Source: an uncultured Chitinophaga sp.
GTDB lineage: Bacteria; Bacteroidota; Bacteroidia; Cytophagales; Cyclobacteriaceae
Direction: 5' to 3'
Assembly: GCA_902168205.1 (NCBI GenBank)
Contig: CABHOK010000020.1
Coordinates: 62,001 to 126,000 of the forward strand
DNA: 64,000 nucleotides
A model generated the notes under the pieces. That model did not search any database. It worked only from the letters and a program-made list of their open reading frames with translations, and had not been told where the DNA came from. Positions 16,106 through 24,704 of this stretch are shown piece by piece (position 1 is the stretch's first letter; every line of letters starts with the position of its first letter). Made by a program: the position numbers and the translations under genes.

Positions 16106-18040
16106 ATGAAAAAGGAGAGTAAACTATGGGCAGTTACGTTGATTGCCCTTTACATGGCGGCACCTGCGCACACAAACGCACAACAAGATTCCTCACGCGT
16201 ATCCAGCCTGTATGAAGTCGTTATAACGGCTACAAAATTTCCCAAGAGTCAAAGTGAAACCGGTAAGGTATTAACGGTTATAGATGCTGAGCAATTAAGC
16301 CGCAGTGCCGGAAAAGATCTGGCGCAGGTACTTAACGAACAGGTTGGTATTGTTATAACGGGTGCCAACAGCAATCCCGGTAAAGACAAATCGGTATACC
16401 TGCGCGGAGCCAAGAGCGAGTATACATTGGTGTTATTGGACGGTATACCGTTGAATGATCCGAGCAGTATCGGTGGAGGTGCTTTTGATCTGCGTATGCT
16501 TCCGATTGATCAGATCGAACGCATCGAAATTCTGAAAGGTAGTCAGTCAACACTATATGGAAGCGATGCTATAGCTGGTGTCATCAACATCATTACCAAA
16601 AAGAAAGGCGATAAGCCTGTTGGTGTTTCCGGTGTGCTAAGTTATGGAACCTATAACACGAAGAAGGCAAATGTAGTTGTAGCGGGTACCACCGATGTTA
16701 TCGACTATAATGTTGGCTATACTTATCTGAAGACTGATGGTATAAGTGAAGCTAAAGATACAACGAACAATGCCGGATTTGATAAAGATGGATTTGATCA
16801 GAATTCCGTTCAGGCAAATATAGGTTTCAAACCCACGGATAACATTTCAATCCGTCCGTTTGTGCGCTATAGTAAGTTTGATGGTAAATATGATGCAGGA
16901 GCGTTTCAGGATGAAAAAAACTCAGGCTATAAATCAGAATTTTTCAATGCCGGTCTTAATAGTCAGATAGGTTTTTCAAAAGGAGCTCTGAACATTCAGT
17001 ATGGATATAACAAGATTGGTCGCGATTATACACAGCCCGATTTTTTTGAGCCTGCTATAATTGCTACAACTTCGTATACCGGTACGTTCCATAATGCAGA
17101 AGCTTTTGTGAACTACGATCTGGCAGAACATTTTCAGTTGCTGGGCGGAGTAAATTACCAGAATCAGAAAATGAACCTGGAAGGATCAGACGCGCTGAAA
17201 AAATCGTCACTCAATATGTTGAGTCCTTATGCATCATTCTTTGTAAAAAATATTCAGGGGTTTTCAGCAGAGCTCGGTGGACGCTTTGTACATCACTCGC
17301 AGTTTGGTGATACATTCATTTATAGTATCAATCCTTCGTATCTGATAAATCATCAGGTAAAACTGTTTGCTAACTACTCCACGGGTTTCAAAACTCCGGT
17401 AATCGATCAATTATATAATAAAAGTTACGGTAATGAAAACCTGAATCCGGAGAAAAGTAAAAACCTGGAAGCTGGTGTTGACTTTGCCGTACTGGATAAT
17501 AAGCTGAACCTGCGTGCCACAGCCTTCTCAAGAAAAATTGAAGATGCTATCATCTATACTTACCCTGCCGGCTATGTTAACATGGATAAGCAGAACGATA
17601 AAGGCGTAGAGGTAGAAGCTGAATTTGCTGTTAACGACAAGATAAGAGTAAAAGCATTCTATGCGTATGTTGATGGAGAGCTTACTACTAAAGTTACTGA
17701 CACGCGTGATACAACCTATAACAACCTCATCCGAAGACCGAAGCATTCGGTAGGTATAAATATAGGCTATGCTGTAACGGATAACCTGTTTGTAAGTGCG
17801 AATCTGAAAACCTTCAGTAAGCGCAATGATCTTTTCTTCAACCCGGTAACGTTTAACAACGACCTGGTACCCATGGATAGCTATAAACTGCTGGATGTAT
17901 ATGCCGAGTATAAATTGCTGGATGGCAAGTTAAAGGTGTTTGCAGACGCACGCAACCTGCTGGATGAAGACTACTACGAAACTTATGGGTATACCACCAT
18001 GGGCTTCAATATTAATGCAGGTGTGTCCTTTGGTTTTTAG
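16106..18040 (+). CDS. btuB: TonB-dependent cobalamin receptor BtuB-like
   Basis: This outer-membrane receptor imports corrinoids using TonB energy. The 644 residues comprise a signal peptide (MKKESKLWAVTLIALYMAAPAHTNAQ), a TonB box-like segment (YEVVITATK near residue 36), a plug domain (about 45-160, with VYLRGAKSEYTLVLLDGIPLNDP and GSQSTLYGSDAIAGVINIITK) and a 22-stranded barrel ending in an aromatic residue (GVSFGF). Substrate assignment rests on the cobalamin riboswitch upstream and the cobUTSC genes downstream. The frame is open from 16022, but ATG 16106 gives a proper signal peptide. This leaves about 100 bases between riboswitch and start. Confidence 0.92.
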   Translation: MKKESKLWAVTLIALYMAAPAHTNAQQDSSRVSSLYEVVITATKFPKSQSETGKVLTVIDAEQLSRSAGKDLAQVLNEQVGIVITGANSNPGKDKSVYLRGAKSEYTLVLLDGIPLNDPSSIGGGAFDLRMLPIDQIERIEILKGSQSTLYGSDAIAGVINIITKKKGDKPVGVSGVLSYGTYNTKKANVVVAGTTDVIDYNVGYTYLKTDGISEAKDTTNNAGFDKDGFDQNSVQANIGFKPTDNISIRPFVRYSKFDGKYDAGAFQDEKNSGYKSEFFNAGLNSQIGFSKGALNIQYGYNKIGRDYTQPDFFEPAIIATTSYTGTFHNAEAFVNYDLAEHFQLLGGVNYQNQKMNLEGSDALKKSSLNMLSPYASFFVKNIQGFSAELGGRFVHHSQFGDTFIYSINPSYLINHQVKLFANYSTGFKTPVIDQLYNKSYGNENLNPEKSKNLEAGVDFAVLDNKLNLRATAFSRKIEDAIIYTYPAGYVNMDKQNDKGVEVEAEFAVNDKIRVKAFYAYVDGELTTKVTDTRDTTYNNLIRRPKHSVGINIGYAVTDNLFVSANLKTFSKRNDLFFNPVTFNNDLVPMDSYKLLDVYAEYKLLDGKLKVFADARNLLDEDYYETYGYTTMGFNINAGVSFGF

Positions 18041-18085
18041 TACCTGCTGAATAGCTTAGCGTGCTGTAACTATTATTATGGAAGT

Positions 18086-18601
18086 ATGATCGTTCTTGTT
18101 ACCGGGGGAGCCCGCAGTGGAAAGAGCAGATATGCCCAGCAGCGCGCTAAGCATTTAACCGATAGTCCGGTGTATGTTGCAACGGCACGGGTATGGGACG
18201 ATGACTTTAAGCAACGCATTGCCCGCCACCAACAGGAACGCGGACCGGAATGGAGTAACTTCGAAACGGAGAAGTATATAAGCACGCTGTCTCTCACCGG
18301 TAAAGTTGTAGTGATCGATTGTGTAACACTGTGGCTTACCAATTTCTTTGTCGATCATCAACAGAATATAGAGACCGCGTTACACGAATTCCAGCAAGAG
18401 ATCGATACGCTGGGAACACAACAAGCCACGTTTATAATTATTACCAACGAAATAGGCATGGGGCTTCATGCTGATACGGAAGTAGGACGCAAGTTTGTTG
18501 ATTTGCAGGGATGGGCTAATCAATATATAGCATCCAAGGCGGAAGAAGTAATTTTTATGGTATCAGGTATACCGTTACAAGTAAAACCGGCAAAAGTTTA
18601 A
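18086..18601 (+). CDS. cobU: Bifunctional adenosylcobinamide kinase / adenosylcobinamide-phosphate guanylyltransferase
   Basis: CobU phosphorylates adenosylcobinamide and then transfers GMP to it, giving adenosyl-GDP-cobinamide, the activated precursor for the nucleotide loop. The 171 residues have the normal family size. The P-loop reads GGARSGKS (residues 7-14). IARHQQERG (residues 46-54) carries the His that forms the GMP intermediate (His48). VVVIDCVTLWLTNFF and TNEIGMGLHADTEVGRKFVDLQGWANQ are further signatures. It lies 45 bases after btuB and 3 bases before cobT, in the riboswitch-controlled operon. Confidence 0.96.
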   Translation: MIVLVTGGARSGKSRYAQQRAKHLTDSPVYVATARVWDDDFKQRIARHQQERGPEWSNFETEKYISTLSLTGKVVVIDCVTLWLTNFFVDHQQNIETALHEFQQEIDTLGTQQATFIIITNEIGMGLHADTEVGRKFVDLQGWANQYIASKAEEVIFMVSGIPLQVKPAKV

Positions 18602-18604
18602 CGT

Positions 18605-19663
18605 ATGAAGAAGTTCAAAATTAATCCGATAGGTACAGCATTGCAGAAAGAGCTGCAGCATAAAATAGATCAGAAGACAAAACCGTTGGGTGCGCTCGGC
18701 AGACTGGAAGAGCTTGCATTGCAGATCGGTTCTATTCAACAAACGCTCACCCCGGCATTGTCCAATCCGCATATACTTGTTTTCGCGGGCGATCATGGTA
18801 TAGCAACAGAAGGCGTAAGCGCTTATCCGCAGGAAGTAACGTGGCAGATGGTGATGAACTTTATACAAGGCGGTGCTGCTATAAATGTTTTCTGCCGACA
18901 GCATAACATCACGTTGCACGTAGTGGATGCCGGTGTGAACTATGATTTTCCGGATAATCTCGAAGGACTGATTCATAACAAAGTAGCGAAGGGAACTGCT
19001 AATTTTGCCAAAGGTCCTGCCATGACAATTGCACAGGCACAGCAGTGTATAGATTCTGCCGCACGTATTGTAGAAGCTATGCATACCAAAGGTTGTAATG
19101 TAATTGGCTTTGGCGAGATGGGGATAGCCAATACAACAGCCGCCAGTGCGTTGATGAGTTTGTTTTGCGATATACCCGTAGCGCAATGTGTAGGGCGTGG
19201 CACCGGACTAAGCGATACTGCTCTGCAACATAAGGTCCATGTAATAACCGAAGCGCTTAAACGACACAACAAGTACGACACACCTCTTGCACAGCTTGCA
19301 GGCTTTGGTGGTTTTGAAATTGCGCAGATAACCGGTGCCATGTTGCAGGCGGCTGAACTGGGAATGGTTGTACTGGTAGATGGTTTTATTGCTACATCAG
19401 CATACCTGGTGGCGCAGGCAATTGAGCCGGCTGTAAAAGATTATTGTATATTTTGTCATCAGTCGCAGGAGCGGGGCCACACGCTGATGTTGCAGGCGCT
19501 GGATGTAAAACCATTTCTCGATCTGAACATGCGCCTGGGCGAAGGCACGGGGGCAGCGGTGGCCTACCCGTTGTTACAATCAGCGGTAGCGTTCCTTAAC
19601 CAGATGGCCAGCTTTGAGTCTGCGCAGGTGAGTGAAGGAACGCAGCAGGGTGTCAAGGCCTGA
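18605..19663 (+). CDS. cobT: Nicotinate-nucleotide-dimethylbenzimidazole phosphoribosyltransferase
   Basis: CobT makes alpha-ribazole phosphate from nicotinate mononucleotide and a lower-ligand base such as dimethylbenzimidazole. The 352 residues match the family. Visible motifs are KTKPLGALGRLEELA, FAGDHGIATEGVSAYPQEVTWQMV, FGEMGIANTTAASAL and, near the end, MRLGEGTGAAVAYPLL, whose Glu is the catalytic base in the known Salmonella enzyme. It starts 3 bases after the cobU stop and is 26 bases from cobS. Codon use resembles its neighbours. Confidence 0.97.
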   Translation: MKKFKINPIGTALQKELQHKIDQKTKPLGALGRLEELALQIGSIQQTLTPALSNPHILVFAGDHGIATEGVSAYPQEVTWQMVMNFIQGGAAINVFCRQHNITLHVVDAGVNYDFPDNLEGLIHNKVAKGTANFAKGPAMTIAQAQQCIDSAARIVEAMHTKGCNVIGFGEMGIANTTAASALMSLFCDIPVAQCVGRGTGLSDTALQHKVHVITEALKRHNKYDTPLAQLAGFGGFEIAQITGAMLQAAELGMVVLVDGFIATSAYLVAQAIEPAVKDYCIFCHQSQERGHTLMLQALDVKPFLDLNMRLGEGTGAAVAYPLLQSAVAFLNQMASFESAQVSEGTQQGVKA

Positions 19664-19689
19664 TATATCCGTATATATAATAGACGTAA

Positions 19690-20469
19690 TTGAAACGCGA
19701 ACTGCATTTACTCTTTACTGCCATAATGTTCTACACGCGCATACCCGTGCCGCGGTGGGTAGATCATGACGCTAATAATCTCAATGCTGCCACGCGTTAT
19801 TTCCCGTTGGTAGGGTATATTGTAGCGATTGTGTCGTGGCTGACGTATATAGTGTGCCGGCATCTTTTCTCTGTAGAAATCAGCGTGATTATGTCTGTAC
19901 TCGCAGGTGTGTTGTTAACGGGAGCCTTTCACGAAGATGGATTGGCAGACGTGTGTGATGGTTTCGGGGGCGGCTGGACAAAAGAAAAGATATTGTCCAT
20001 TATGAAAGATAGCCGCGTGGGGACCTACGGTGTTATCGGACTGATATTTATTCTCTCGCTGAAATTCTTTTCATTGGTGCAGCTGGGTTCCTCTATCTAT
20101 AGCTTGTATTTCGGTCTGGTATTGCTTGTGGCGCATTCGCTTAGCCGGGTAGCTGCTGTGTTTATCATCTATACCTCTATATATGCACGAGAAGACGCCG
20201 ACAGTAAAGCCAAGCCGGTAGCACAACAACTGAGCATCGGGAATTTATTACTGGCAAGTATTTGGGCTATACTTCCAATAGCTGCACTGGTATATTTAAA
20301 TGCTATTTTTTTACTGATCGTTGTGCCGGTAATGTGCATCACGCTATACCTGCGCTGGTACTTCCGTAAATGGATTGGTGGCTATACGGGCGATTGTCTT
20401 GGTGCCACACAACAGCTCAACGAAGTTATAATATATCTGAGTCTGCTGGCGATATGGAGATTCATGTAA
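19690..20469 (+). CDS. cobS: Adenosylcobinamide-GDP ribazoletransferase (cobalamin synthase)
   Basis: CobS is the integral membrane enzyme that joins adenosyl-GDP-cobinamide to alpha-ribazole (phosphate), completing the nucleotide loop. The 259 residues contain several transmembrane helices, the conserved N-terminal FTAIMFYTRIPVP, the catalytic acidic motif HEDGLADVCDGFGGG and the SRVGTYG segment. The likely start is TTG 19690, because the family N-terminus (KRELHLLFTA) lies upstream of the first ATG at 19726. The gene ends inside cobC, overlapping it by 16 bases. Confidence 0.93.
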   Translation: MKRELHLLFTAIMFYTRIPVPRWVDHDANNLNAATRYFPLVGYIVAIVSWLTYIVCRHLFSVEISVIMSVLAGVLLTGAFHEDGLADVCDGFGGGWTKEKILSIMKDSRVGTYGVIGLIFILSLKFFSLVQLGSSIYSLYFGLVLLVAHSLSRVAAVFIIYTSIYAREDADSKAKPVAQQLSIGNLLLASIWAILPIAALVYLNAIFLLIVVPVMCITLYLRWYFRKWIGGYTGDCLGATQQLNEVIIYLSLLAIWRFM

Positions 20470-20987
20470 TCCGCCATACCGCTCCGGATATTGCCAAAGG
20501 TGTTTGCTACGGCTATACCGATATACCACTGCTGTCATCGTTCGAGGAGGAGACACAAGCTATATTTCACTCTATTCCCAACAGCATTGAAGTAATCTAT
20601 ACTAGTCCGTTAAGCCGTTGTAAAAGACTGGCATATAAACTTTCGGAAACGAAAAATGTATCTGTGCTGGAGGATGTACGTCTCAAAGAATTGAATTTTG
20701 GCACCTGGGAAATGCAGCGTTGGGACGACATAGATTCAATATTACTCCTGAAATGGATGAGTAATTATGAAGACGAATGTTGCCCAAACGGAGAGTCATA
20801 CCGGCAACTTGTAAACCGGGTAGATGATTTTCTGGTTACCCTCTCACAAACAGACTATAAAAGAATAGCAATTGTTACGCATGGTGGCGTTATCAAGGCC
20901 ATGCATACACTGATCAACAAGCTCACCTTAAAAGACGCCATGGCACGTCACGCGGTCTATGGTGAGATCACGATTTTCAATCTCTGA
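20454..20987 (+). CDS. cobC: Alpha-ribazole phosphatase (histidine phosphatase family)
   Basis: CobC removes phosphate from alpha-ribazole-5'-phosphate (or from cobalamin phosphate) in late cobalamin assembly. The 177-residue product belongs to the histidine phosphatase superfamily. The catalytic motif is IRHTAP (His8; Thr replaces the usual Gly), followed by VIYTSPLSRCKRLA, the LKELNFGTWE motif with the acidic residue, and VTHGGVIKAMH with the second His. ATG 20454 starts inside cobS, overlapping it by 16 bases, which indicates translational coupling. It is the last gene of the riboswitch operon. The assignment depends on this context, since the family is broad. Confidence 0.88.
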   Translation: MEIHVIRHTAPDIAKGVCYGYTDIPLLSSFEEETQAIFHSIPNSIEVIYTSPLSRCKRLAYKLSETKNVSVLEDVRLKELNFGTWEMQRWDDIDSILLLKWMSNYEDECCPNGESYRQLVNRVDDFLVTLSQTDYKRIAIVTHGGVIKAMHTLINKLTLKDAMARHAVYGEITIFNL

Positions 20988-21040
20988 AAATTTTCCTGAA
21001 AAAATCATCCCGCTTGAACCAATTACTGCGTAGGTTTGTA

Positions 21041-21061
21041 CTGTAATAAATAATATTACAG
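21041..21061 (+). promoter_or_regulatory. Inverted-repeat operator, probable Rrf2-family binding site (site 1)
   Basis: CTGTAATA and TATTACAG form a perfect 8-bp inverted repeat separated by 5 bases. It ends one base before the start codon of the Rrf2-family gene (21063), so a bound repressor would block transcription or translation initiation. The same half-sites with the same spacing recur before the next gene. Confidence 0.75.
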
Positions 21062-21062
21062 A

Positions 21063-21473
21063 ATGAACAACGGACGATTTTCCATTTCACTTCACATCCT
21101 GACGCTGCTAGACAGCTTTCCGAATGAGTTGGTGTCGTCTGAGTTCCTGGCGGGGAGTATCAATATTAACCCGGTGCTGGTTCGTAAGGAGATCAGCAAT
21201 CTGAAGAAACATGGCCTGGTGGCGAGCAAAGAAGGAAAGACCGGTGGTTTTATGTTGGGGAGGCCATCGAAGCAGATACGTCTATCCGATATATATAAGG
21301 CGGTGCGCCAGGCTCCTATACTTGGGCAAACTCGGAATAGTCCGAATCCGAAATGTCTGATCGGAAAACAGATCAATAAACACCTGGAAAATCTTTTTGA
21401 CGAAGCCGAAGAAGCGTTGATCAAAAAACTGGACAAGACGACTTTGTCTGAATTTACGAATCGCTTCTCTTGA
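21063..21473 (+). CDS. Rrf2-family transcriptional regulator (YwnA-like)
   Basis: This 136-residue winged-helix regulator belongs to the Rrf2 family. The N-terminal HTH is visible in MNNGRFSISLHILTLLDSF, SEFLAGSININPVLVRKEISNLKKHGLVASKEGKTGGFML, with the typical GGF wing. The C-terminal part has only one Cys (NPKCLIG), so the three-Cys iron-sulphur cluster of IscR or NsrR is missing; it more resembles YwnA of Bacillus subtilis. An inverted repeat lies immediately before its start and a matching one before the next gene, implying autoregulation plus control of its neighbour. The signal it senses is unknown. Confidence 0.9.
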   Translation: MNNGRFSISLHILTLLDSFPNELVSSEFLAGSININPVLVRKEISNLKKHGLVASKEGKTGGFMLGRPSKQIRLSDIYKAVRQAPILGQTRNSPNPKCLIGKQINKHLENLFDEAEEALIKKLDKTTLSEFTNRFS

Positions 21474-21490
21474 AATTTTTTTGACGTTAA

Positions 21491-21511
21491 CTGTAATAAA
21501 AAATATTACAA
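21491..21511 (+). promoter_or_regulatory. Inverted-repeat operator, probable Rrf2-family binding site (site 2)
   Basis: CTGTAATA and TATTACAA, again 5 bases apart, match site 1 in both half-sites except the final base. The site lies 28 bases before the NAD(P)-binding gene (21539) and is likely bound by the same regulator. Confidence 0.75.
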
Positions 21512-21538
21512 TATAATAACCATTTAAATTTATAAACT

Positions 21539-22192
21539 ATGAAAATTGCAGTAATCGGAGCTTCCGGATTTGTAGGCTCGCACATCGTAACCGAAGCATT
21601 AGAGCGTGGCCACCAGGTAACAGCCATTGCCCGTAACACGGATAATATAAAGACGCAGCATGTCAACCTCACTGTAAAGAAAGGAGATGCTTTTAACCCA
21701 GACGAGATCGCGAAGCTGGTAAGCGGCCATGATGCTGTGATCAGTGCCTATAACTCGGGTTGGCAAAATCCGAATATATACGAAGACTTTATCAAAGGAT
21801 CTCAGTCTATACAACAAGGCGTAAAGCAATCCGGAGTTAAGCGTCTTATTGTAGTGGGGGGTGCGGGTAGCCTGGAGGTTGCGCCTGGCGTTCAACTGGT
21901 AGACTCTCCTCAATTCCCGGCTGAGTGGAAACCCGGAGCATTGGCAGCACGCGAATACCTCAACATCATTCGTAAAGAGGAAGAACTCGATTGGACATTC
22001 TTTAGTCCGGCAATCGAAATGCACCACGGTATAAAAGATGGTCGCCTGGGTAAATATAGACTTGGCACCGATCAACCTGTTTTCGATGACAAAGGTGTAT
22101 GCCGACTATCTCCCGAAGACCTTGCTGTCGTGTTAGTGGATGAACTCACAAACAAGAAATTCATACGCAAACGCTTTACGGCTGCATATTAG
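21539..22192 (+). CDS. NAD(P)-binding Rossmann protein (YwnB-like, atypical SDR)
   Basis: This 217-residue protein has an N-terminal nucleotide-binding motif GASGFVGS (residues 7-14), the GHQVTAIARN strand that sets NADP preference, and the NAD(P)H-binding/NmrA-like core (VKRLIVVGGAGSLEV). DWTFFSPAIEMHHGIKDGRLGKYRLG near residue 160 is typical of the YwnB/YesF group. The active-site Tyr-Lys pair of classical SDRs is not evident, as in other atypical SDRs. It lies directly behind the Rrf2 gene, with its own copy of the operator. The same regulator-enzyme pairing exists as ywnA-ywnB in Bacillus. A role in redox or electrophile stress is inferred. Confidence 0.88.
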   Translation: MKIAVIGASGFVGSHIVTEALERGHQVTAIARNTDNIKTQHVNLTVKKGDAFNPDEIAKLVSGHDAVISAYNSGWQNPNIYEDFIKGSQSIQQGVKQSGVKRLIVVGGAGSLEVAPGVQLVDSPQFPAEWKPGALAAREYLNIIRKEEELDWTFFSPAIEMHHGIKDGRLGKYRLGTDQPVFDDKGVCRLSPEDLAVVLVDELTNKKFIRKRFTAAY

Positions 22193-22396
22193 AAATAGCT
22201 GCGCGCTTTGAGGTGCGAGAGGAATGCAAGAGTTACTGGCTTCTGGCTGCGGGTTTGAATAAGGTAAATAAGAGAGTGTAGATAATGGTGGCGAAGCAAA
22301 ATTTTACTTTATGAACAGGCAGCAGTAACAGTTATGTTATCGCTCCACAAACTTGCAGCTCGCAGCTTCTTTCAACAAACTACAAATCCAATCCCC

Positions 22397-23266
22397 ATGG
22401 CGTCTATCAGATATAATTCTCTTTCCATAGATGGAGTAAACATTTTCTATCGTGAGGCGGGTTCGCGTTCTAATCCTGCTATTCTTTTGTTGCATGGATT
22501 TCCGTCTTCGTCACACATGTATCGTGATCTGATTAATGATCTGGCAGACCGGTACTATCTCATTGCTCCGGACTATCCGGGTTTTGGTAATAGTGATATG
22601 CCGGATCGAGATAAGTATACCTATACATTCGATAATCTTTCTGTGACCATTGAGAAATTTATCGATGCATTAAAGCTTACCAAGTTTGCCCTGTATATGC
22701 AGGATTATGGATCTCCGGTAGGATATAGAATTGCTGTACGCAGACCGGAACTTATAAAAGCCCTTATCATTCAGAACGCTAACGCATACGAAGAAGGTAT
22801 TGGCCCTGCTATAGAGGATGGCAAGCGCTTCTGGGCAAACCGTAATACGGACACTGAAAATGCCATGCGAAATATACTTACAGCCGAAGGAACGAAGTTT
22901 CAGTATATAGATGGCGTTGAAGATGTGCAGAGGATAAGTCCGGATGCATATAGATATGATCAGTTGTTTTTAGATCGCCCGGGTAACAATGAAATTCAGT
23001 TGGATTTACTCTATGATTATCGTAACAATCTCACACTATATCCGGTGTGGCAGCAATACCTGCGCGATCATCAACCACCAACATTAATTACCTGGGGAAA
23101 GAACGATGCCATGTTTACAGAGAAAGGTGCACTTGCTTATAGGAAAGATCTTCCGAAAGCAGAGGTACATTTGCTGAACACGGGGCACTTTGCGTTGGAA
23201 GAATTTCATGCGGAGATAGCTGTTTATATTGACAGATTTTTATCAGCTGCTAGCTTGTTTGTCTAA
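22397..23266 (+). CDS. Alpha/beta hydrolase, haloalkane dehalogenase / epoxide hydrolase type
   Basis: This 289-residue alpha/beta hydrolase has an oxyanion-hole motif HGFPSSSHMYRDL, then PDYPGFGNSDMPD, and a nucleophile elbow reading MQDYGSPVG, in which the nucleophile is Asp, not Ser. This points to the haloalkane dehalogenase, epoxide hydrolase or haloacetate dehalogenase groups. The catalytic acid is probably Asp in TWGKNDAMF, and the His lies in TGHFALEE. The substrate is unknown. The frame is open from 22334, but ATG 22397 (MASIRYNSLSIDG) matches the family start. No partner gene is adjacent on either side. Confidence 0.85.
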   Translation: MASIRYNSLSIDGVNIFYREAGSRSNPAILLLHGFPSSSHMYRDLINDLADRYYLIAPDYPGFGNSDMPDRDKYTYTFDNLSVTIEKFIDALKLTKFALYMQDYGSPVGYRIAVRRPELIKALIIQNANAYEEGIGPAIEDGKRFWANRNTDTENAMRNILTAEGTKFQYIDGVEDVQRISPDAYRYDQLFLDRPGNNEIQLDLLYDYRNNLTLYPVWQQYLRDHQPPTLITWGKNDAMFTEKGALAYRKDLPKAEVHLLNTGHFALEEFHAEIAVYIDRFLSAASLFV

Positions 23267-23640
23267 CTTTTGCGTTTACGACTAACAGGTCGTGATGAAT
23301 TATTTTTCAACGACTTGACGTAGTGTCGTGTATACCATGCGTTGTATTTGCAAGACAGAGTAAATGAGGTTCTGCTGTGAATGCTGCCTGTATTTTTTCA
23401 AAGAGCATAAAATTAAAAATTAACCCACAGCGTCTATAATTAGACGGACTTTTAAAATTACCAGGACTGTCTGAACCATTGAGCTTGTATTTCGGGCGAT
23501 GGAACGGGCAGTCCAGGTTGTTTTTGAGGTGCTTCAGTATTATTTTTTTATGATGCGTGAACTTTTTTCAGACAATTTCGAATTATGAGTATTCAGGCGA
23601 TTGAATTGAGGGGAAGTTGTAATTAATTGTCTAGATCACC
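23267..23640. other. Intergenic region with a structured segment
   Basis: No gene is supported. ACGAC...GTCGT (about 23279-23294) could be a weak terminator of the hydrolase gene. At 23461-23517 a two-part stem can form: CCAGGACTG (23461-23469) with CAGTCCAGG (23509-23517), one mismatch, and CCATTG (23476-23481) with CGATGG (23497-23502) inside it. It may be a small RNA, a leader element of the AraC gene or a REP-like repeat. Confidence 0.4.
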
Positions 23641-24513
23641 ATGCAGAACTTTACCGATACGATCATCCCAGTATATAACCTTCGTGCTTGTACGGGAGCA
23701 ACAGACTTTGCTATCATGCGTATGGAGCCCTTTGAAGTGTTAGGTAAGCTACAGGTACCTCACCGCCAGGAAGGCTATAATATTACCTTACTACTAGAAG
23801 GTAAAGTTACTCGCTATATCGATTTCGAACGATATGTCATTGAAGCACCAGCACTTATATCCGTAGGCCCGGAACAAGTGCACCAATACGAATGTGCTGA
23901 AGATGCGCAGATGATTTGTATTTCTTTCAGCAGTGATTTTCTGATACATGAAATGCGTGGATGGGTAATGTGCTGGGAGTGCATGTTTGGCCACGTAGTG
24001 ATGAACATGGACGATGATTCCTTGCGCGAGTTACTGGTATATTCTGATCTGATGATGGAGGAGTTTCACAGTAACAAGCCGAAGAAGGAAGTGGTGATCC
24101 GTAATCTTCTTAACGCCTTTATCGTTTGCAGTGCGCGTATGCGCAATACAACGCTACCGGTACTGAACATGGATGCCATGCAGAACAGACTCGTGCAGCA
24201 ATTCAAAGTATTGGTAGATACACATTTCCGTGATAAGTCGCAGGTAGCACAATACGCAGATATGCTATATATAACACCCGGACATTTGAATGATGTTATT
24301 AAGGAAACGGTGAATAAAACTGCCAAGCAGGTAATTGATGAGAAACGTGTGACGGAAGCAAAACGATTATTGTTCTGGGGTAACTATAGCTTAAAGGAGA
24401 TTGCAAGTCATCTTAACTTTGAAGACGATGCATACTTCAATCGCTTCTTCAAAAAGCATACAGGCCATACACCATCACTCTTTCAACGGACAATCCGGGA
24501 AAAGTACAATTAA
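23641..24513 (+). CDS. AraC-family transcriptional regulator
   Basis: This 290-residue regulator has an N-terminal cupin-like sensor domain (about residues 30-150, with LLEGKVTRYIDFERYVIEAPALISVGPEQVHQYE) and a C-terminal double HTH (about 190-288). The latter shows VAQYADMLYITPGHLNDVIKE, then LKEIASHLNFEDDAYFNRFFKKHTGHTPSLFQR, the AraC family signature. It precedes a complete RND efflux operon in the same direction, separated by 250 bases. Control of that operon is a reasonable inference but not proven. Confidence 0.92.
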   Translation: MQNFTDTIIPVYNLRACTGATDFAIMRMEPFEVLGKLQVPHRQEGYNITLLLEGKVTRYIDFERYVIEAPALISVGPEQVHQYECAEDAQMICISFSSDFLIHEMRGWVMCWECMFGHVVMNMDDDSLRELLVYSDLMMEEFHSNKPKKEVVIRNLLNAFIVCSARMRNTTLPVLNMDAMQNRLVQQFKVLVDTHFRDKSQVAQYADMLYITPGHLNDVIKETVNKTAKQVIDEKRVTEAKRLLFWGNYSLKEIASHLNFEDDAYFNRFFKKHTGHTPSLFQRTIREKYN

Positions 24514-24704
24514 TCCCGGGATATGGTAAGTTAATAAATCTGTGCTGAGGCTAACTTTGTTTCACCGTTCACGTTCAGAATGAACATATATAGTGAGAAA
24601 AGTAAAACCTTTTTCACACTTCTTCGTGAAAGACTTCCTTCTGGTGCTGCAGGGGAAACTTAATAAATAGATATAATAATGATTGATTTTTGAAATGGCG
24701 AACG

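Noticed and set aside
18575-19186. 203-residue frame on the minus strand
   Set aside because: It lies wholly within cobT and the end of cobU, is Cys/His/Tyr-rich without a motif, and the plus-strand genes are certain.
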